Notes under the pieces: model-generated
Databases searched by the model: none
Told to the model about the DNA's origin: nothing
The model's input: only the letters and a program-made list of their open reading frames with translations
Shown: positions 16,989 to 27,039 of the stretch, piece after piece
Layout of the letters: each line of letters begins with the position of its first letter
Position numbering within the stretch: position 1 is the first letter of the stretch
Made by a program: the position numbers and the translations under genes
Source of the DNA: Pseudofrankia saprophytica
GTDB taxonomy: Bacteria > Actinomycetota > Actinomycetes > Frankiales > Frankiaceae
Assembly (NCBI RefSeq): GCF_000235425.2
Contig: NZ_KI912267.1
Coordinates: forward strand, 171,556 to 225,528
Length of the DNA stretch: 53,973 nucleotides
Direction of reading: 5' to 3'

Positions 16989-17243
16989 ATGACCGAGGCC
17001 CTCTACGACGTTGGCGCGCCCGAGCCCAAGCCGATCGACGAGGAGCTGAGCGTCAAGCTCGGCCACCTGGCGGAGGACGCGATCCTGCGCGGCAAGCCGA
17101 ACCGCGACGAGCGGTGCGACAACTGCCTGTACTACCTCGACACCGACAAGGACATCTCGTACTGCTGGCACCCGAAGCTGCGGATCCTGGTCGGCGGCCC
17201 CTGGTGGTGCCAGTGGTGGGAAGAGATCCCCGAGGAGGGCTGA
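16989..17243 (+). CDS. Small four-cysteine protein, HiPIP-like Fe-S motif
   Basis: Protein of 84 residues with a strong SD (AAGGAG, five bases before the ATG). The C-terminal half has CDNCLYYLD, then YCWHP, then GGPWWCQWWEE: Cys-x2-Cys, 14 residues, Cys, 14 residues, Cys. This order, with aromatic residues around each Cys, resembles high-potential iron-sulfur proteins, which bind one [4Fe-4S] cluster for electron transfer. The same mini-fold also occurs in small subunits of some glycyl-radical enzymes. There is no signal peptide, so it is cytoplasmic. It stands alone between the FAH gene and a terminator. Zinc binding is an alternative. I am confident it is a real gene, less so of the cofactor. 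Confidence 0.8.
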   Translation: MTEALYDVGAPEPKPIDEELSVKLGHLAEDAILRGKPNRDERCDNCLYYLDTDKDISYCWHPKLRILVGGPWWCQWWEEIPEEG

Positions 17244-17280
17244 CCCCTCCCGGTCCCGGCGGAATCCGGGCGGGCGGTAC

Positions 17281-17331
17281 CGGCGGGCTGGGTCACGTGG
17301 GCACGGGGTGCGCGCGTGACCCAGCCCGCCG
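17281..17331 (+). terminator. Terminator of HiPIP-like gene
   Basis: CGGCGGGCTGGGTCACG and CGTGACCCAGCCCGCCG form a perfect 17-base stem with a 17-base loop, 38 bases after the stop. A second hairpin, CCCTTGGGGC-N7-GCCCCAAGGG (17370-17396), lies at the 3' end of the convergent gene. Confidence 0.75.
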
Positions 17332-17395
17332 TCGCGTCAGGAGGTAGCCGGAGACATGCCTTGGGAACCCTTGGGGCCCTGTGAGCCCCAAGGGG

Positions 17396-18094
17396 CTAGC
17401 GGCGCTGCCCTGCCGCGCGCCGCGCGTCCCCACGAGGCTCGGTGGTCGCCTCGGCCGCCGACCGCCCGGCGGCCCGCCCGGCGCGCGCCGGGGGCGGCGA
17501 GACGAGCCAGGGGTGGCGCAGGTCGTGGTACGTCGGCTCGCCGGTGAGCTCGCGCATCTCGAAGAGGATCTCGTCGATCTCCGGGAGTTGCTCGCCGTGC
17601 TCGCCAGCCCGCGCCAGCTCCTCGGAGCTGAAGTAGAAGACCCGGACGAACCGGCCGTCAGGGCCGACAGCGGTCAGACCGCCCACGACGTCCTGCCGAC
17701 CGTCGGGGAGGTAGCGCAGCAGCTCCTTCTCCAAGGAGCGCAGCCGGCCCGGGTCGGTGGTCCGGCCCTGGATGACCTGCACGAAGCCCGCGTCGTCGGA
17801 GCCGCCCTCGAGCATCAGCACCGCGTCGAGGAACTCGGTGGTGACCACCGGGCCCAGAAAGAGGCGTTCCGTCCTGGCCCACCATTCCTGGTGGTCGGAG
17901 CGGGCCGACAGCCTCGCCAGCGCTTCGACCGAGGCGAACCGGCTCAGGCAGATGAACCGGTCATCCTCGGTGATGCCGGCCGTCGAGCCCAGCCAGCCGG
18001 GCGCGTCCGGTCCAATGTCGGCGAGCCATCGCTCGTGCTGGGCCCGCATCGCCGCGCGGTCCGGCACCCTTCCCTGGATCACCTGCAAGAACAT
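17396..18094 (-). CDS. Duplicated ABM-like (dimeric alpha-beta barrel) protein
   Basis: Cytoplasmic protein of 232 residues built from two copies of one domain. Repeat 1 starts MFLQVIQGRVPDRAAM and repeat 2 starts FVQVIQGRTTDPGRL (about residue 104). Each is followed by a parallel pattern (GWLGSTAGITEDDRFICLSRF versus VVGGLTAVGPDGRFVRVFYF) and a helix after it (SVEALARLS versus SSEELARAG). This looks like an intragenic duplication of an antibiotic-biosynthesis-monooxygenase-type ferredoxin-like fold, giving in one chain what is normally a dimer. A basic, disordered tail ends it. Function unknown; a heme- or polyketide-related oxidation role is only suggested by the fold. Confidence 0.7.
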   Translation of the reverse strand: MFLQVIQGRVPDRAAMRAQHERWLADIGPDAPGWLGSTAGITEDDRFICLSRFASVEALARLSARSDHQEWWARTERLFLGPVVTTEFLDAVLMLEGGSDDAGFVQVIQGRTTDPGRLRSLEKELLRYLPDGRQDVVGGLTAVGPDGRFVRVFYFSSEELARAGEHGEQLPEIDEILFEMRELTGEPTYHDLRHPWLVSPPPARAGRAAGRSAAEATTEPRGDARRAAGQRR

Positions 18095-18198
18095 CGCGAC
18101 CTCCGCACCGCGTCCCGTCCGTAACCACGAACGGACGGAACGTAACCCCAGGCGACCGCGACTTCGAACCGATCTCCCATGCGTCTCCCAGGCGCCTC

Positions 18199-19806
<1,608 letters not shown>

Positions 19807-20498
19807 GCTGTGCCTCTCACGGTGTCTCGGCTACAGGCCTCGGGTACGCAGCCCAATCGCGGGGTCGCGCGCTCTTCAGCCGGATCGCCCGTAGGCCTTC
19901 GGACGGGCGCCTGGCGGGCCTGATCGCGCGTCCCTCGGCCTGATTCCAGCGTATGACCGCCGAAGGGCGAAGAAAGACCACCACGCCGGCCGAGGCCGCG
20001 ATCATCCGCTGGTACCCGTGTCCGGGACCCGCGTCATCCCCTGGGGCAGGGAGCCGCCGCCGGGGTGAGAACGGGCTGCACGCTCGTCCGCGGGCCGCAG
20101 GCGCCGCCAACTGCCGGCGCCGCCGGCTACCGAGGCGGCCGGCTCGATCAGCCGGCTCTCCGCCGTGGCTGCTCCGGGCGGTGGCCGTCTCCCGGGTCGT
20201 CACGCGTCCGGCCCACTGGGTTGGGTGGCCGGAACGCGCGACGAGGACGGGTTCACCGCCGGGTGTCCACCTTACGACGTAACACCTACGACACGCCGCG
20301 ACTGTGTCTCAGGTCGCCCCCGTTAACCTGCCCAGCTCGGCGCCGGTCTGCTACGCAGAAATTACCCGAACGTCACGTGACCCTCGGCTATCGAAGCATC
20401 ACAGAATGCCACAGCGTCGATCTCGGTGAGGGCGCGACTGAACCCCGCGCCTCGCCTCCGGCTTCGCGCGGGGGACACCGAAACGTGCGCCTGAGGAG
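19807..20498. other. Long non-coding stretch between crp and cimA
   Basis: Region of 692 bases, both neighbours on the minus strand. It holds the putative crp terminator (20443-20473), the palindromes GTCACGTGAC (20372-20381) and TTACGACGTAA (20272-20282), and the cimA promoter region at its 19.8-20 kb end. The frames present have no conserved features. It is large enough for a small RNA, but I can show no specific evidence for one. Confidence 0.4.
20443..20473 (-). terminator. Putative terminator of crp
   Basis: CCCCGCGC and GCGCGGGG with a 15-base spacer, 26 bases past the crp stop on the minus strand. Modest stem, so only a candidate. Confidence 0.45.
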
Positions 20499-21179
20499 CT
20501 AGTCGCCAGCGAAGCGGCGCAGGCGGTCCAGCTGGAGAATGGTGATCGTCTGACCCTCGGACAGGATCCACGTGCGTCGCTCGAACTCGCGCAGGGCCTG
20601 GTTGACCGACTGACGAGAACCGCCGAGCAACGACGCGATCTCCGTCTGGGTGAGCCCCAGCTCGATGACCGGCCGGCCGGCCTCACGCGTCCGCATCAGC
20701 AGCAGTTTGGCGACCCGGCGCGGAAGGTCCAGGAAGACCAGGTCCGCGTTGGCACCGGTGAGCCGGCGCACATGCGCGACCAGAGCCCGGATGAGCTGCT
20801 CGGCCACCGCCGGGCGCTCCTTGACGAGCTCCCAGACAGCCGTCCGGTCGAGCACGAGCGCGGTACTGGGCTCGAGCGCCTCGACGCTCGCCGACCGGGT
20901 ACCCGGCTCGACGATGTTCAGTTCGCCAATCGTCTCCCGCGGGCCGTGAATGTTCAGCACATGGTCACGGCCGTCGTCGGCCTTGGTGAGCACCTTCAGC
21001 CGGCCCTGGGCCACCACCAGCAGGGTGTCCGCGGGCTCCCCCTCGGTGAAGACAACCTGGCCCCGTCGGTACCGGCGCGTCACCGCGCGGGCAGCGAGTC
21101 GCCGCAGGTCCTCCTCGTCGAGCTCCTTGAGCAGCGTGGTCGCCCGGAGCAGCGCGACCGCCTCGTCGTCGTCGAGCAT
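20499..21179 (-). CDS. crp: Crp/Fnr-family transcription factor (Crp-like)
   Basis: Cytoplasmic dimeric regulator of 226 residues. The N-terminal cyclic-nucleotide-binding barrel keeps the cAMP pocket pattern (GEL at 85-87, RSASV at 95-99, matching the Glu and Arg-Ser of E. coli CRP). A dimerisation helix (about 110-140) and a winged HTH (LTQTEIASLLGGSRQSVNQALREF, 177-198) follow. No Cys cluster is present, so it is not an oxygen-sensing Fnr. The recognition helix reads SRQSVN where most Crp proteins have SRETVN; the base-contacting Glu is therefore Gln. The ATG at 21179 is chosen as it opens the conserved domain; an upstream frame to 21344 is not conserved. Regulon unknown. Confidence 0.9.
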   Translation of the reverse strand: MLDDDEAVALLRATTLLKELDEEDLRRLAARAVTRRYRRGQVVFTEGEPADTLLVVAQGRLKVLTKADDGRDHVLNIHGPRETIGELNIVEPGTRSASVEALEPSTALVLDRTAVWELVKERPAVAEQLIRALVAHVRRLTGANADLVFLDLPRRVAKLLLMRTREAGRPVIELGLTQTEIASLLGGSRQSVNQALREFERRTWILSEGQTITILQLDRLRRFAGD

Positions 21180-21230
21180 GGGCGAGACGTTAGCGGCTTT
21201 CACCTGTCTCCTGCTGCCCACATCACGCAG

Positions 21231-21249
21231 AACACGCCCGAATCGTGTT
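21231..21249. promoter_or_regulatory. Inverted repeat upstream of crp
   Basis: AACACG-N7-CGTGTT, about 50-70 bases before the crp start, in the position for a promoter operator. Crp-type proteins often regulate themselves, but the spacing and sequence differ from the classical TGTGA-N6-TCACA site. This agrees with the altered recognition helix but does not prove it. Confidence 0.4.
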
Positions 21250-21313
21250 TCTGACGGGTGCGGCGCCGTAAATGCGCCAACCTCGCGCCAAACAGGGGCC
21301 ACGCCCGCCATCG

Positions 21314-21700
21314 CTAGGCGGTAACGCGCTGCTGATTCCAGCAACGCACAACGTCACGCATCGACAAGATTCCAGCCACCGTTCCACCCTCGGTAACGAC
21401 CAGGTGGCGAAAACCGCCACGGAGCATGGCGTCCGCGGCTGTATCGAGCGACCAGTCCGGATCCGCGAACACAAGGTCACGAGTGAGGTGGTCGGCAGCG
21501 ATCTCCACGTCCGCGTCCTTGCCCTCGGCCAGTGCCAGCAGGAGGTCCCGCTCGGTCAGGATGCCGTAGCCCGCGCCATCGGTATCCAGCACGACCGCCG
21601 CGCCGACCCCGCGCCCGGCCATCAGCCGCGCCGCCTGCCGAAGCGTGTGCCCCGGCCCGATCATCAGCACCAACGCGCTCATTCCATCCGAAACCCGCAT
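21314..21700 (-). CDS. Two-CBS-domain protein
   Basis: Small cytoplasmic protein of 128 residues made only of a CBS pair (Bateman module), which binds adenine nucleotides. CBS1: ALVLMIGPGHTLRQAARLM then VVLDTDGAGYGILTERDLL. CBS2: HLTRDLVFADPDWSLDTAADAM then HLVVTEGGTVAGILSMRDVV. Start ATG with SD GGAGG five bases away. Lies between crp and ilvE on the same strand; role probably energy sensing, but the partner is unknown. The open frame extends 270 codons upstream; that part is antisense-like shadow over ilvE. Confidence 0.88.
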   Translation of the reverse strand: MRVSDGMSALVLMIGPGHTLRQAARLMAGRGVGAAVVLDTDGAGYGILTERDLLLALAEGKDADVEIAADHLTRDLVFADPDWSLDTAADAMLRGGFRHLVVTEGGTVAGILSMRDVVRCWNQQRVTA

Positions 21701-21930
21701 GAGAACCTCCGACTGGACGGCGCTTGTGCGCTTGTGAAATCGGCTATGCAGGCAAGGTAAGGTCCGATCCGCCATCTGACCAGACCCCCGCCTCCGCCCG
21801 GCGCGCCGCGTACCACGCCCGGCGCACGACGGCCGTCGCGTGCCGGCACCCGCGCCGAGGGCCGCGCCGCCTACCCGGAGGTGCCATGACCTGGCCATCC
21901 GTGCAGGCGGCGCACCCGCCACAAAGCGAC

Positions 21931-21960
21931 GTGCCCCCGGCCAGTCCTGGCCGGGGGCAC
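21931..21960 (-). terminator. Terminator of ilvE
   Basis: GTGCCCCCGGCCAG and CTGGCCGGGGGCAC, a perfect 14-base stem with a two-base loop, 23 bases after the ilvE stop codon. Confidence 0.8.
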
Positions 21961-21983
21961 GCGGAAATCCGTCAGGTACTCGG

Positions 21984-22910
21984 TTACTCGCCGACGAACT
22001 CGTTCCAGTCCTTGTAGCGGTCGAGCTGACCCGTGGTGGCCTGGTGGAAGATCTCGGCGATCTCGCGGGTGACCGGGCCGGGACGACCGGTACCGATCGC
22101 GCGGTCGTCGACCTCGGCGATCGGGACGATCTCGGCGGCCGTGCCGGTGAAGAACGCCTCGTCGGCCAGGTAGAGGTCGGTACGCACGATGTGCTTCTCG
22201 ACGACCTCGTAGCCCTGGTCCGCGGCGATCTGCATGACGGAGGCCCGGGTGATACCGCCGAGCGCGCCGTCGGTGAGCGGCGGGGTGATGAGAGCCCGCC
22301 CGACGACGATGAAGACGTTCTCGCCGGAGCCGTCGGCGATGTGGCCGGTCGGGCTGGTGAGGATCGCCTCGTCGTAGCCGCCCTTGATGGCCGCGACCTT
22401 CGCGAGCGACGAGTTGAGGTACTGGCCCGTGGCCTTGGCGGCCGGCGGGGTGATGTTGACGTCGTTGCGCCGCCAGCTGGAGATGATGACGCGGCAGCCC
22501 TTCTCCAGCGCCTCCTCACCCAGGTAGGCCCCCCATGGCCAGACGGCGATCATCGACTCGACCTTCGACGGCAGCGGGTTGAGGCCCATCTCGCCGTAGC
22601 CGAGGTAGATCAGCGGCCGGATGTAGCAGGACTGGATGTTGTTCGCCGCGACGGTGTCCTTGGTCGCCTGGACGAACTGCTCCCGGGTGAAGTCCGGCTC
22701 CATCATGTAGATCTTGGCGCTGCGGTAGAGCCGGGCGATGTGGTCGGTCAGCCGGAAGACCGCGGTGCCTCGGGGGGTCTCGTACGCCCGGATGCCCTCG
22801 AACACCCCCCAGCCGTAGTGAAGGGTCGGGGTCAGGACGTGGATGCGGGCGTCGTCCCAGTCGACGAGATCCCCGTTCATCCAGATCTTCGAGGTCGGCG
22901 TGATGGCCAC
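21984..22910 (-). CDS. ilvE: Branched-chain amino-acid aminotransferase
   Basis: PLP enzyme for the last step of Val, Leu and Ile synthesis. The 308-residue protein is a class-IV aminotransferase: IHVLTPTLHYGWGVFEGIRAY, the PLP Lys at 159 (PPAAKATGQYLNSSLAK, same number as E. coli IlvE Lys159), GHIADGSGENVFIV and GGITRASVMQIA. Start GTG at 22910 has SD GAGGAG seven bases before it; an upstream frame is unlikely. It is on the minus strand downstream of leuB, but 490 bases of repeats lie between them, so they may not be cotranscribed. Confidence 0.96.
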   Translation of the reverse strand: MAITPTSKIWMNGDLVDWDDARIHVLTPTLHYGWGVFEGIRAYETPRGTAVFRLTDHIARLYRSAKIYMMEPDFTREQFVQATKDTVAANNIQSCYIRPLIYLGYGEMGLNPLPSKVESMIAVWPWGAYLGEEALEKGCRVIISSWRRNDVNITPPAAKATGQYLNSSLAKVAAIKGGYDEAILTSPTGHIADGSGENVFIVVGRALITPPLTDGALGGITRASVMQIAADQGYEVVEKHIVRTDLYLADEAFFTGTAAEIVPIAEVDDRAIGTGRPGPVTREIAEIFHQATTGQLDRYKDWNEFVGE

Positions 22911-22981
22911 AGGCGTACTCCTCAGCAGGGCACCGATAGGAAGCCGGTCGAGCGGAGCTCGACTCAAGGGTCCGGAGGTCG

Positions 22982-23076
22982 GGATCCCCGGGGGTCCGCG
23001 CCAGCGGATCCCCGGGGGAGGTGTCCCCCGGGCAAATATCGCGGGCCACGGGAAGCTGACTAATGGTCAGCGAGCA
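22982..23076. repeat. Multi-hairpin element, copy R3
   Basis: GC-rich first hairpin region (22982-23010), CCCGGGGGA-GGTG-TCCCCCGGG (23011-23032), linker ATATCGCGGGCCA, then CGGGAA-GCTGAC-TAATG-GTCAGC-GAGCA (23049-23076). The final stem is GCTGAC/GTCAGC here and GATGAC/GTCATC in R1: a compensatory change. It lies 72 bases upstream of the ilvE start and is not near a tRNA. Confidence 0.78.
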
Positions 23077-23319
23077 GGGTGACCCGCCACGGGGCCGAGC
23101 TTCGCCGTGGTCTGGCCCTGTCGGCTGCCGTCGTACCGGATCTACGGCTCTATCGAGGATAGCCGTTCGACGTCCGAGTGAGGAGTAGCCATGAATATCG
23201 GACGTCCATCGATCCCAGCCCGGTGCCGAGGAACGCTCGACACCGGGCTCCGGGCAACTCCGGAATCGTCTCCGCGCCGGGGCCGCAGGGGTCGCGAGCC
23301 GGCGGGGAGACGTCCGTGG

Positions 23320-23399
23320 CCTGGGATCGCCCGAGATCGCCCGAGATCGCCCGAGATCGCCTGGGATGGCCTGGGATGGCCTGGGATGGCCTGGCGTGG
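23320..23399. repeat. 10-base minisatellite (8 units)
   Basis: Eight tandem units with alternating versions CCTGGGATGG and CCCGAGATCG (order: 1 mixed, 3 CCCGAGATCG, 3 CCTGGGATGG, 1 variant). It begins five bases after the leuB stop (minus strand). No unit change disrupts a gene. Confidence 0.85.
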
Positions 23400-23404
23400 C
23401 TGAG

Positions 23405-24439
23405 CTACGAGGCGGAGGTCGCGCGCTGGGCCAGGTCCTCGCCGACCTCGCGGGTCGACGAACGGTGGCCTGGAGCCGTGGCACGGGCCGCGAGCGAGCC
23501 GGCGACCGCCTGCTCGACGCGCGCCGCCTCGGCGGTAAGGCCGAGATGGTCGAGCAGCATGGCGACCGAGGCCACGGTGGCTGTCGGGTCGGCGATGCCC
23601 TTGCCGGCGATGTCCGGGGCGCTGCCGTGAACCGGCTCGAACATGCTCGGGTGCGCGCCGGAGGGGTCGAGGTTGCCGCTGGCCGCGAGCCCGATGCCGC
23701 CGGTGACCGCGGCTCCGATGTCGGTGATGATGTCGCCGAACAGGTTGTCGGTGACGATCACATCGAACCGAGCCGGATCGGTGATGAAGAACATGCTCGC
23801 CGCGTCGGCGTGCTGGTAGTCGACGCTGATCTCGGGGAACTCGGGCGCGACCTCGGCCACGGTCCGCGACCACAGGTCGCCGGCCTTCGTGAGCACGTTG
23901 TTCTTGTGAACGAGGGTGAGCTTGCGCCGCGGGCGGCGCTGGGCACGGCGGAAAGCGTCCCGAACCACCCGCTCGACGCCGAACCGGGTGTTGATGCTCT
24001 CCTCGGTCGCGATCTCCTGTGGGGTGCCCTTGCGCAGCACGCCCCCGGCACCGGCATATGGGCCCTCGGTGCCCTCCCGGACGACGACCATGTCGATGGT
24101 CGGGTCGCCCGCCAACGGCGAGGTCACCCCCGGGTACAACTTCACCGGGCGCAGGTTGACATGGTGGTCGAGCTCGAACCGCAGGCGCAGCAGCAGACCC
24201 CGCTCCAGTACGCCGGAGGGCACACCGGGATCGCCGACGGCGCCGAGCAGGATCGCGTCGTGCCCGCGGAGCTCCCCGAGCACCGAGTCGGGCAGTGTCT
24301 CGCCGGTCTCCCGCCAGCGGCGCGCACCGAGGTCGTACTCGGTGGTCTCCACCTTGTCGTGCACCGCCCGAAGGACCCGCAGGCCCTCCGCGACCACCTC
24401 CGGGCCGATCCCGTCGCCACCGATAACCGCAAGCTTCAT
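23405..24439 (-). CDS. leuB: 3-isopropylmalate dehydrogenase
   Basis: NAD-dependent oxidative decarboxylase, third specific step of leucine synthesis, cytoplasmic dimer. 344 residues: [18 protein letters not shown] start, [10 protein letters not shown] (substrate Arg), [13 protein letters not shown], the Lys in LVHKNNVL, the paired Asp in [12 protein letters not shown], and [15 protein letters not shown]. Ends in a short Ser/Arg-rich tail. ATG start. It lies 320 bases downstream of leuA and a terminator hairpin pair stands between them. The 3' end abuts a minisatellite. Confidence 0.96.
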   Translation of the reverse strand: MKLAVIGGDGIGPEVVAEGLRVLRAVHDKVETTEYDLGARRWRETGETLPDSVLGELRGHDAILLGAVGDPGVPSGVLERGLLLRLRFELDHHVNLRPVKLYPGVTSPLAGDPTIDMVVVREGTEGPYAGAGGVLRKGTPQEIATEESINTRFGVERVVRDAFRRAQRRPRRKLTLVHKNNVLTKAGDLWSRTVAEVAPEFPEISVDYQHADAASMFFITDPARFDVIVTDNLFGDIITDIGAAVTGGIGLAASGNLDPSGAHPSMFEPVHGSAPDIAGKGIADPTATVASVAMLLDHLGLTAEAARVEQAVAGSLAARATAPGHRSSTREVGEDLAQRATSAS

Positions 24440-24639
24440 GGCCGTTCAGCCTATCCGCCGACGACCGGACGCTCTCGGGGCGTCGGACCGACGGCCCGCA
24501 CCGCCCCGAGAGGATTGGCTACAAAACGCGTCCAACCGCACACGGCTGAGCTGCCCGCCAGGCGCCCAAAACCAGGCACCCGAGGAGACCTCCTGGCCCA
24601 CCCAACCTGGCCGACGGCGCCCAACCTGGCTCCATCACA

Positions 24640-24687
24640 GACTGTGGCCGATGATGGTGTCCGGGGACATCACCACCGACCACAGTC
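24640..24687 (-). terminator. Hairpin 2 downstream of leuA
   Basis: GACTGTGGCCGATGATGGTG opposite CACCACCGACCACAGTC, imperfect 23-base stem. Same TGTGG-CGATG core as the hairpin at 24707-24746, so they look like duplicated versions of one sequence. Confidence 0.6.
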
Positions 24688-24706
24688 AATGATCGAATAA
24701 CGGAGT

Positions 24707-24746
24707 GTGGTCGATGGTCGCCTCTCCGAAGGAGACCATCGACCAC
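24707..24746 (-). terminator. Hairpin 1 downstream of leuA
   Basis: GTGGTCGATGGTC and GACCATCGACCAC, perfect 13-base stem with CCTC/GAG extending it, 14 bases past the leuA stop codon. Confidence 0.75.
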
Positions 24747-24759
24747 GGTTCGCACGAAA

Positions 24760-26523
<1,764 letters not shown>

Positions 26524-26606
26524 ACCCGGGTGCTGACGCGCGGGGACGGTGCCGCCGATAGGAGACGCGCCCCGAGATTCACCGCGACGGGGAAGCCAGC
26601 CGGAAG

Positions 26607-26696
26607 TCAGGCCCCGCCGCGGCGGCTAAGGAGCAGGCCGGCCAGCCGTGGCCGCGAGAGCGGCGACAGCGGCGAGGCAGGAAGCGAGGCACACAT
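26607..26696 (-). CDS. Candidate leuA leader peptide (29 aa, Leu-rich)
   Basis: A short frame upstream of leuA, running minus-strand from an ATG at 26696 to TGA at 26607. It has seven Leu in 29 codons, with LAGLLLSRRGGA at its end, where three Leu codons (CTG CTC CTT) are consecutive. Leader peptides rich in Leu near the end are the known basis for ribosome-mediated attenuation of leuA in actinobacteria. TACTGT stands nine bases before the ATG, as for a leaderless transcript. No SD. No strong terminator was found between it and leuA, so any effect may be on translation. Confidence 0.45.
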   Translation of the reverse strand: MCASLPASPLSPLSRPRLAGLLLSRRGGA

Positions 26697-26868
26697 GGCG
26701 CCAACACAGTACCCCAGCCGCGGACCTCGTCCAGCTAGTCCAGGTAGTCGGCTATCGGGCAGACCAGTCACGGGGCAGCTGAGCGGGCGCGGTGTGGCCC
26801 AGGTCCCAGAACACAATCGACCCGCGAAGGGCTTGACTCGCACCGGGATCGTCAGCCAAGGTAGGCGG

Positions 26869-26907
26869 GTGCGTCTGAGCCTTCTTGTACGCGGAGAGCG
26901 TGCGTAG
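26869..26907 (+). CDS. ilvB leader peptide (12 aa)
   Basis: GTG CGT CTG AGC CTT CTT GTA then six codons to TAG gives MRLSLLVRGERA. An AAGG lies about seven bases upstream. Three Leu and one Val in 12 residues, and the pattern MR-hydrophobic-LV-x-G-x-R is the one found in actinomycete ilvB leader peptides. An intrinsic terminator follows 38 bases later, just before ilvB. Ribosome stalling at scarce Leu or Val-tRNA would open the leader and allow transcription of ilvBNC. Confidence 0.8.
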   Translation: MRLSLLVRGERA

Positions 26908-26944
26908 TCGATCGCCCCAGCCAGCCTGGGACAGACTCGTACGC

Positions 26945-26978
26945 AGCCCCTCAGTGCCCTTGGCACGAGGGGCTTTTT
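26945..26978 (+). terminator. Transcription attenuator in front of ilvB
   Basis: AGCCCCTC-A-GTGCC / CTT / GGCAC-GAGGGGCT then TTTTT: 13 base pairs with one bulge and a T-run, the classical intrinsic form that is rare in this window. TACGCA at its 5' edge is complementary to TGCGTA in the end of the leader-peptide gene (26900-26905), which could form the competing antiterminator stem. It ends 62 bases before the ilvB start. Confidence 0.85.
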
Positions 26979-27039
26979 AGTGCCCGCAGTGACATCAAGG
27001 ACTGAGCTCACCCCCGGCCAACGTCAAGGAAGACGGCAG

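Larger units (their letters stand above)
22911..23404. other. Repeat-rich region between leuB and ilvE
   Basis: About 494 bases without a gene, containing copy R3 of the multi-hairpin element, then ordinary sequence with TATGACGACGGCAGCCGACA-type content on the minus strand, and an eight-unit 10-base minisatellite abutting the leuB stop. It should contain the ilvE promoter next to 22911-22960. Confidence 0.55.
24440..24759. other. leuA-leuB spacer with two related hairpins
   Basis: About 320 bases. Holds two hairpins with the same core (24640-24687 and 24707-24746) near leuA, and the leuB promoter region near 24440-24540. No small gene recognised. Confidence 0.5.

Noticed and set aside
21701-22519. 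Upstream extension of the CBS gene frame
   Set aside because: Low-complexity Ser/Arg translation across ilvE on the same strand in another frame; SD and start at 21700 are good.
23320-23399. CRISPR-like appearance of the 10-base repeats
   Set aside because: Units are contiguous, without spacers, and far shorter than CRISPR repeats; it is a minisatellite.
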